From Anderseniella sp963700885 (GTDB lineage: Bacteria; Pseudomonadota; Alphaproteobacteria; Rhizobiales; Aestuariivirgaceae): 64,000 nucleotides of DNA. Positions 61,388 through 64,000 of this stretch are shown here, one piece after another. The translations under genes and the position numbers were made by a program. The DNA is taken from positions 372,001-436,000 of the forward strand of contig CAVOZJ010000020.1 in assembly GCA_963700885.1 (NCBI GenBank). The letters run 5' to 3'. Below the pieces are notes generated by a model, which was not told the origin of the DNA, did no database searches, and saw only the letters and a list, made by a program, of their open reading frames with translations. The first letter of the stretch is position 1, and the number at the start of each line of letters is the position of its first letter.

Positions 61388-61609
61388 GTAGTCGAGTTCA
61401 CGAGCTGTCTCACGTGCCTGCGGCATTGTTACTGTAGGAAATCGCCCAATTAGATGACGCTGATTGTTGCGATCATAATACAGCGTTGTGGTGGTTTTCT
61501 GGACATGGGCAACAAAGCCTTTGATGTCTGTATCCCAATGGCGGATCGCACCGGAAGAGGGGCGTTCAACACCACGTAGGAAGTTATCGGTCAATTTGGT
61601 TGTAGGCAT
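61388..61609 (-). pseudogene. Remnant of a second integrase (arm-binding N-terminus)
   Basis: The reading frame on the minus strand gives LTDNFLRGVERPSSGAIRHW, then KGFVAHVQKTTTTLYYDRNN and LIGRFPTVTMPQARETAREL, the arm-type DNA-binding domain of P4-like integrases. It breaks off at the junction with the IS91-type remnant near 61380-61390. The core and catalytic domains are missing. It is the opposite orientation and a different subgroup from the intact integrase. Confidence 0.6.
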
Positions 61610-61633
61610 CGGTTTGCACCGTTTCTGCAGTGA

Positions 61634-62117
61634 TTGAATTGGCCCCCCCTCCCATTTATTGAAGTCTTTGCGGACAAAACGTCTGGCAACGTTAAGACGC
61701 TCCAATCTGATTACATGAAGCAAGGCCAGTTCCCAATTGTCGATCAAGGACAACAGCTGGTTGGCGGCTACACCAATGATGAGGGACGCTTGTGCAACGT
61801 TGAATGTCCGGTCATTGTCTTTGGAGATCACACGAAAGCGTTCATGTTTGTGGATTTCCCCTTCTGCATCGGCGCTGACGGAACAAAGATTTTACGCCCA
61901 AAGATTGATGCGGACATTCGATACCTTTTCCATGCCGCAAGACAGATCCACATTCCGGATAATGGCTACAGTCGGCACTTCAAATATCTGAAGCGAGGCA
62001 CAATCCCCCTCTCTCCGCTGGAAGAGCAGAGGCGGATTGCGAGGATACTGGATCAGGCGGACGCGCTCCGTCGCCTCCGCGCCCGTTCCCTCGAAAAACT
62101 CAACACCCTCGGCCAGG
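61634..62117 (+). pseudogene. Fragment of a type I restriction specificity subunit (HsdS)
   Basis: About 160 residues read as one target-recognition domain plus the central conserved helix of HsdS (DADIRYLFHAARQIHIPDNG; IPLSPLEEQRRIARILDQAD; ALRRLRARSLEKLNTLG). A full HsdS has two such units and about 400 residues. The frame then runs into unrelated sequence and stops at 62158, inside the acetate kinase end. No hsdM or hsdR is present. The start is unclear (a TTG at 61634, in a run of seven C at 61643 nearby). It is a relic, probably not functional. Confidence 0.7.
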
Positions 62118-62138
62118 GTCATGGTTTGGCTCCGTGTA

Positions 62139-63320
62139 TCAGTTGGGGACGTCGATAAGGGCGAGGGTGGCGCGGGCGATCATCAGTTCCTCGTCGGTCG
62201 GAACGACAAGGAGTGCGATCCTGCTTGCAGGTGTCGAGATGCAGGCGGCGCCGGCGTCGTTTGCGGACGGGTTGAGCTCGGCCCCGAGCCAGCCGAGGCG
62301 TTCAGCGAGGCGGGCGCGGATCACGGGCGCGCGTTCGCCGATGCCGGCGGTAAAGACGAAGGCATCGAGACCACCGAGGGCAGCGGCGAGCTGGCCGGCG
62401 TTGAGCGCGCTGCGGTGTACGAAGTGGTCGATGGCGAAGGCTGCTGCGGGATGGTCGCTGGCGAGCAGGTCACGCATGTCGCTTGAGATGCCGGAAAGAC
62501 CCTTGAGGCCAGAATCGGAATAGAGGAGACGGGTGACCTCGGGCGCGGTCATGCCCCTCTCCTCGATCAAGTGCAGCACGACGCCGGGGTCGAGCTGTCC
62601 CGGGCGGGTGCCCATCGGCAGGCCGTCGAGCGCGGTGAAGCCCATTGTGCTTTCGATGCTGCGTCCGCCGGCAAGCGCGCACATCGAAGCGCCGCTGCCG
62701 AGATGGGCGACGATCACGCGGCCATCGGCGATCTCGGGCGCGACTTCCGGCAGGCGGCTGGCGATGTACTGGTAGCTGAGACCATGGAAGCCATAGCGGC
62801 GGATACCCTCGTCGTAGAACTTGCGCGGCAGTGCATAGCAATCGGTAAGCTCGGTGTGGCTGCGATGGAAAGCCGTGTCGAAGCAGGCGACTTGCGGCAC
62901 GTCCGGGTTGATCTCCATGGCGAGGCGGATCGGCGCCAGGTTGTTCGGCTGGTGCAGGGGCGCGAGGCTCTGGTAGCGACCGAGGCGCTCGAGGATGGCG
63001 GCGTCGAGCAGTACGGGGCGGTCGAATTCCGGCCCGCCATGCACCACGCGGTGACCGATGGCGCAAAGCGTGAACCCTTGAAGCGTGCGCAGCCAGTCGC
63101 GGGTCTCGGCGATGGCGGCGGGCAGATCGGGCACCTGCGCCGGCTCGAATCTCCGATCAACCATGCTGGCGCCATCCCCGTCGGCGGCGCGCAACCGCGG
63201 GCGGACGCCGATGCCGTCAACCTGGCCGCGAAAACGACACTCAAGGCAGTCGCCGCGAACCGCGAAGAGCTGGAATTTGAGGCTCGATGAGCCGGCGTTG
63301 ATGATGAGGATCGCGTCCAT
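62139..63320 (-). CDS. ackA: Acetate kinase
   Basis: This 393-residue enzyme has the family blocks in order: ILIINAGSSSLKFQ at the start, GHRVVHGGPEF, CFDTAFHRSH, RRYGFHGLSYQYIA, IVAHLGSGASMCALAGGRS and FTAGIGERAPVIRARLA. It converts acetyl phosphate and ADP to acetate and ATP, or the reverse. It is complete and of normal length. The codon use is strikingly GC-rich compared with the integrase region and also above the chromosomal part, so it came from a different source. No phosphotransacetylase or phosphoketolase partner lies in the window. A transposase remnant begins two bases upstream, leaving no own promoter gap. Confidence 0.92.
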   Translation of the reverse strand: MDAILIINAGSSSLKFQLFAVRGDCLECRFRGQVDGIGVRPRLRAADGDGASMVDRRFEPAQVPDLPAAIAETRDWLRTLQGFTLCAIGHRVVHGGPEFDRPVLLDAAILERLGRYQSLAPLHQPNNLAPIRLAMEINPDVPQVACFDTAFHRSHTELTDCYALPRKFYDEGIRRYGFHGLSYQYIASRLPEVAPEIADGRVIVAHLGSGASMCALAGGRSIESTMGFTALDGLPMGTRPGQLDPGVVLHLIEERGMTAPEVTRLLYSDSGLKGLSGISSDMRDLLASDHPAAAFAIDHFVHRSALNAGQLAAALGGLDAFVFTAGIGERAPVIRARLAERLGWLGAELNPSANDAGAACISTPASRIALLVVPTDEELMIARATLALIDVPN

Positions 63321-63322
63321 CG

Positions 63323-63787
63323 TCAGGCGGGCCGCGCGGCTGTCATGCGCCGGGCGTTGGCGTAGCCCGTGTCACGAAGTTGCCGGCTCAAGGTCTGTTT
63401 GGACACAATGACCTGGAACTCATCGAAGAGCCATTGGCGCAGATCGACAAGCCGCCAGCGCACCACGCCGTCAACCGCAGGGTTCGGCCCCTGTTCGATT
63501 ATTTCTGCCAATGCCGCGCGATGCCTGTTGTTCAGCCGTGAGGATTGACCCGGCGGCTTTCGGTCAATCAGGCCATCGGATCCACCCGCGTTGAACTTCA
63601 TCACCCAGTCCCGCACAATCTGCACCGTCACACCGCCGATCTCGGCCGCTTCGCTGCGTGAGGCCCCGTCATAAATCGCCGCCAGTGCAAGAAGCCGACG
63701 CGTCTGCGGCCCGTTCTTGCTCTGCCGCGCCAGCCTCCTTAACGATGAAGCCTGGAAATCACTTCGCAATGTAATCGCAACCGACAT
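63323..63787 (-). pseudogene. Truncated IS630-type transposase (helix-turn-helix part only)
   Basis: These 154 residues carry the N-terminal helix-turn-helix of IS630-family transposases (LLALAAIYDGASRSEAAEIG, then VQIVRDWVMKFNAGGSDGL, and a second winged part ending SKQTLSRQLRDTGY). After GY the usual DDE catalytic region is missing and the frame ends 18 bases or so later, two bases before ackA. AAGGAGG precedes ATG 63787, so it may still be translated. Either an insertion-sequence stump or an adopted DNA-binding protein ahead of ackA. Confidence 0.68.
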
Positions 63788-63875
63788 GGCAAACCTCCTT
63801 GGTTCACAACGGTGAATCACAAAGCAAACTGATTTGCCTAAGTGCCACAGACAGGCATGAGGTGATCCAACTCAG

Positions 63876-64000
63876 TCATTCCGGCAGTCCGGCCTGGCGC
63901 AAACCCTCACGCCACATTGCTTTGTCTTGTTGCCTTTTCAAAGGAAATAACTCGTTGAGATTTGATATCCGCAAATTCGGATCAAGTTTTGCCAAAAGCT
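63876..64000 (-). CDS. C-terminus of a TPR/adenylate-cyclase-type regulator (partial)
   Basis: An open minus-strand frame enters from the right edge and ends with LDPNLRISNLNELFPLKRQ, then WREGLRQAGLPE and TGA (63876-63878). This ending (a Leu-rich segment, then GLRxAGLPE) is typical of alphaproteobacterial TPR proteins with adenylate-cyclase or FlgO-like domains, the same broad class as the 42773-44566 gene. Only about 40 residues are visible, so domain content is unknown. About 88 bases separate it from the IS630-type stump. Confidence 0.5.
   Translation of the reverse strand, partial: LLAKLDPNLRISNLNELFPLKRQQDKAMWREGLRQAGLPE

Noticed and set aside
62571..63290. Plus-strand open frame of 239 codons opposite ackA
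   Set aside because: High GC produces long open frames on both strands; acetate kinase motifs settle the coding strand.
1..64000. CRISPR arrays, rRNA genes and phage structural genes
   Set aside because: No regularly spaced direct repeats, conserved rRNA segments or capsid, tail or terminase proteins were seen.

Overview
The window reads as an alphaproteobacterial chromosome of moderately high GC that runs into the edge of an integrated mobile element on the right. The taxonomic inference rests on the soxRS/soxVW-XYZABCD gene order, the style of the SoxR-type ArsR repressor, the FlgO/TPR regulator family and the overall protein character. No rRNA or complete tRNA gene is present. The lifestyle suggested is a metabolically flexible, aerobic, possibly marine or soil bacterium that oxidises thiosulfate and uses methylated amines and aromatic acids.

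Layout. (1) 1-5777: end of a glycine-betaine-type ABC transporter (ATPase plus a tandem-duplicated permease), a choline-kinase-like phosphotransferase and an FAD/GcvT-type demethylating dehydrogenase, probably one operon for quaternary amine use. (2) 5905-18998: a sulfur-oxidation island. Two secreted metallo-beta-lactamase-fold proteins and a YeeE/YedE (SoxT-like) transporter are followed on the minus strand by a DUF302 protein, a second YeeE/YedE transporter, the repressor SoxR and the thioredoxin SoxS. Divergent from these are soxV-soxW, soxX-Y-Z-A, soxB and soxC-D. Sites matching ATTC-N8-GAAT, the operator type of SqrR/BigR/SoxR persulfide-sensing repressors, lie before soxX and before soxC. 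A near match lies between soxS and soxV. (3) 19083-25897: an acyl-CoA dehydrogenase/CoA-transferase pair and a convergent RND efflux pump. (4) 26113-36723: a nine-gene minus-strand operon for CoA-dependent aerobic breakdown of 2-aminobenzoate or a similar aromatic acid: a bifunctional aminobenzoyl-CoA monooxygenase/reductase, SDR, MarR regulator, enoyl-CoA hydratase, acyl-CoA dehydrogenase, benzoate-type CoA ligase, RidA-like protein, old-yellow-enzyme homologue and a second CoA ligase. A perfect 9-bp-arm palindrome lies just upstream. (5) 36974-42542: a PotABCD-like ABC transporter with a frameshifted acyl-CoA synthetase. (6) 42773-48518: a FlgO/TPR regulator divergent from a sulfatase/HAD hydrolase unit and two small exported proteins. 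(7) 48709-55125: envelope genes (beta-barrel protein, OmpA-like protein, MscS-type channel, OprB porin). (8) 55198-59595: an unusual methyltransferase/ATP-grasp fusion divergent from a CocE-type hydrolase.

(9) 59620 to the end: the 3' half of a tRNA-Gln(CTG) gene, from anticodon loop to CCA, marks an attachment site. To its right lie an intact tyrosine integrase and a graveyard of broken genes (two other recombinases and an hsdS). Beyond these are a GC-rich acetate kinase gene, a truncated IS630-type transposase and the C-terminus of another TPR-type regulator.

Four protein genes (DUF302, acyl-CoA synthetase, OmpA-like, CocE) are each broken by one extra base in or next to a homopolymer run, and the tRNA-Gln fragment has the same kind of extra A. 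Sequencing or assembly error is therefore the simplest explanation, and these genes may be intact in the organism.
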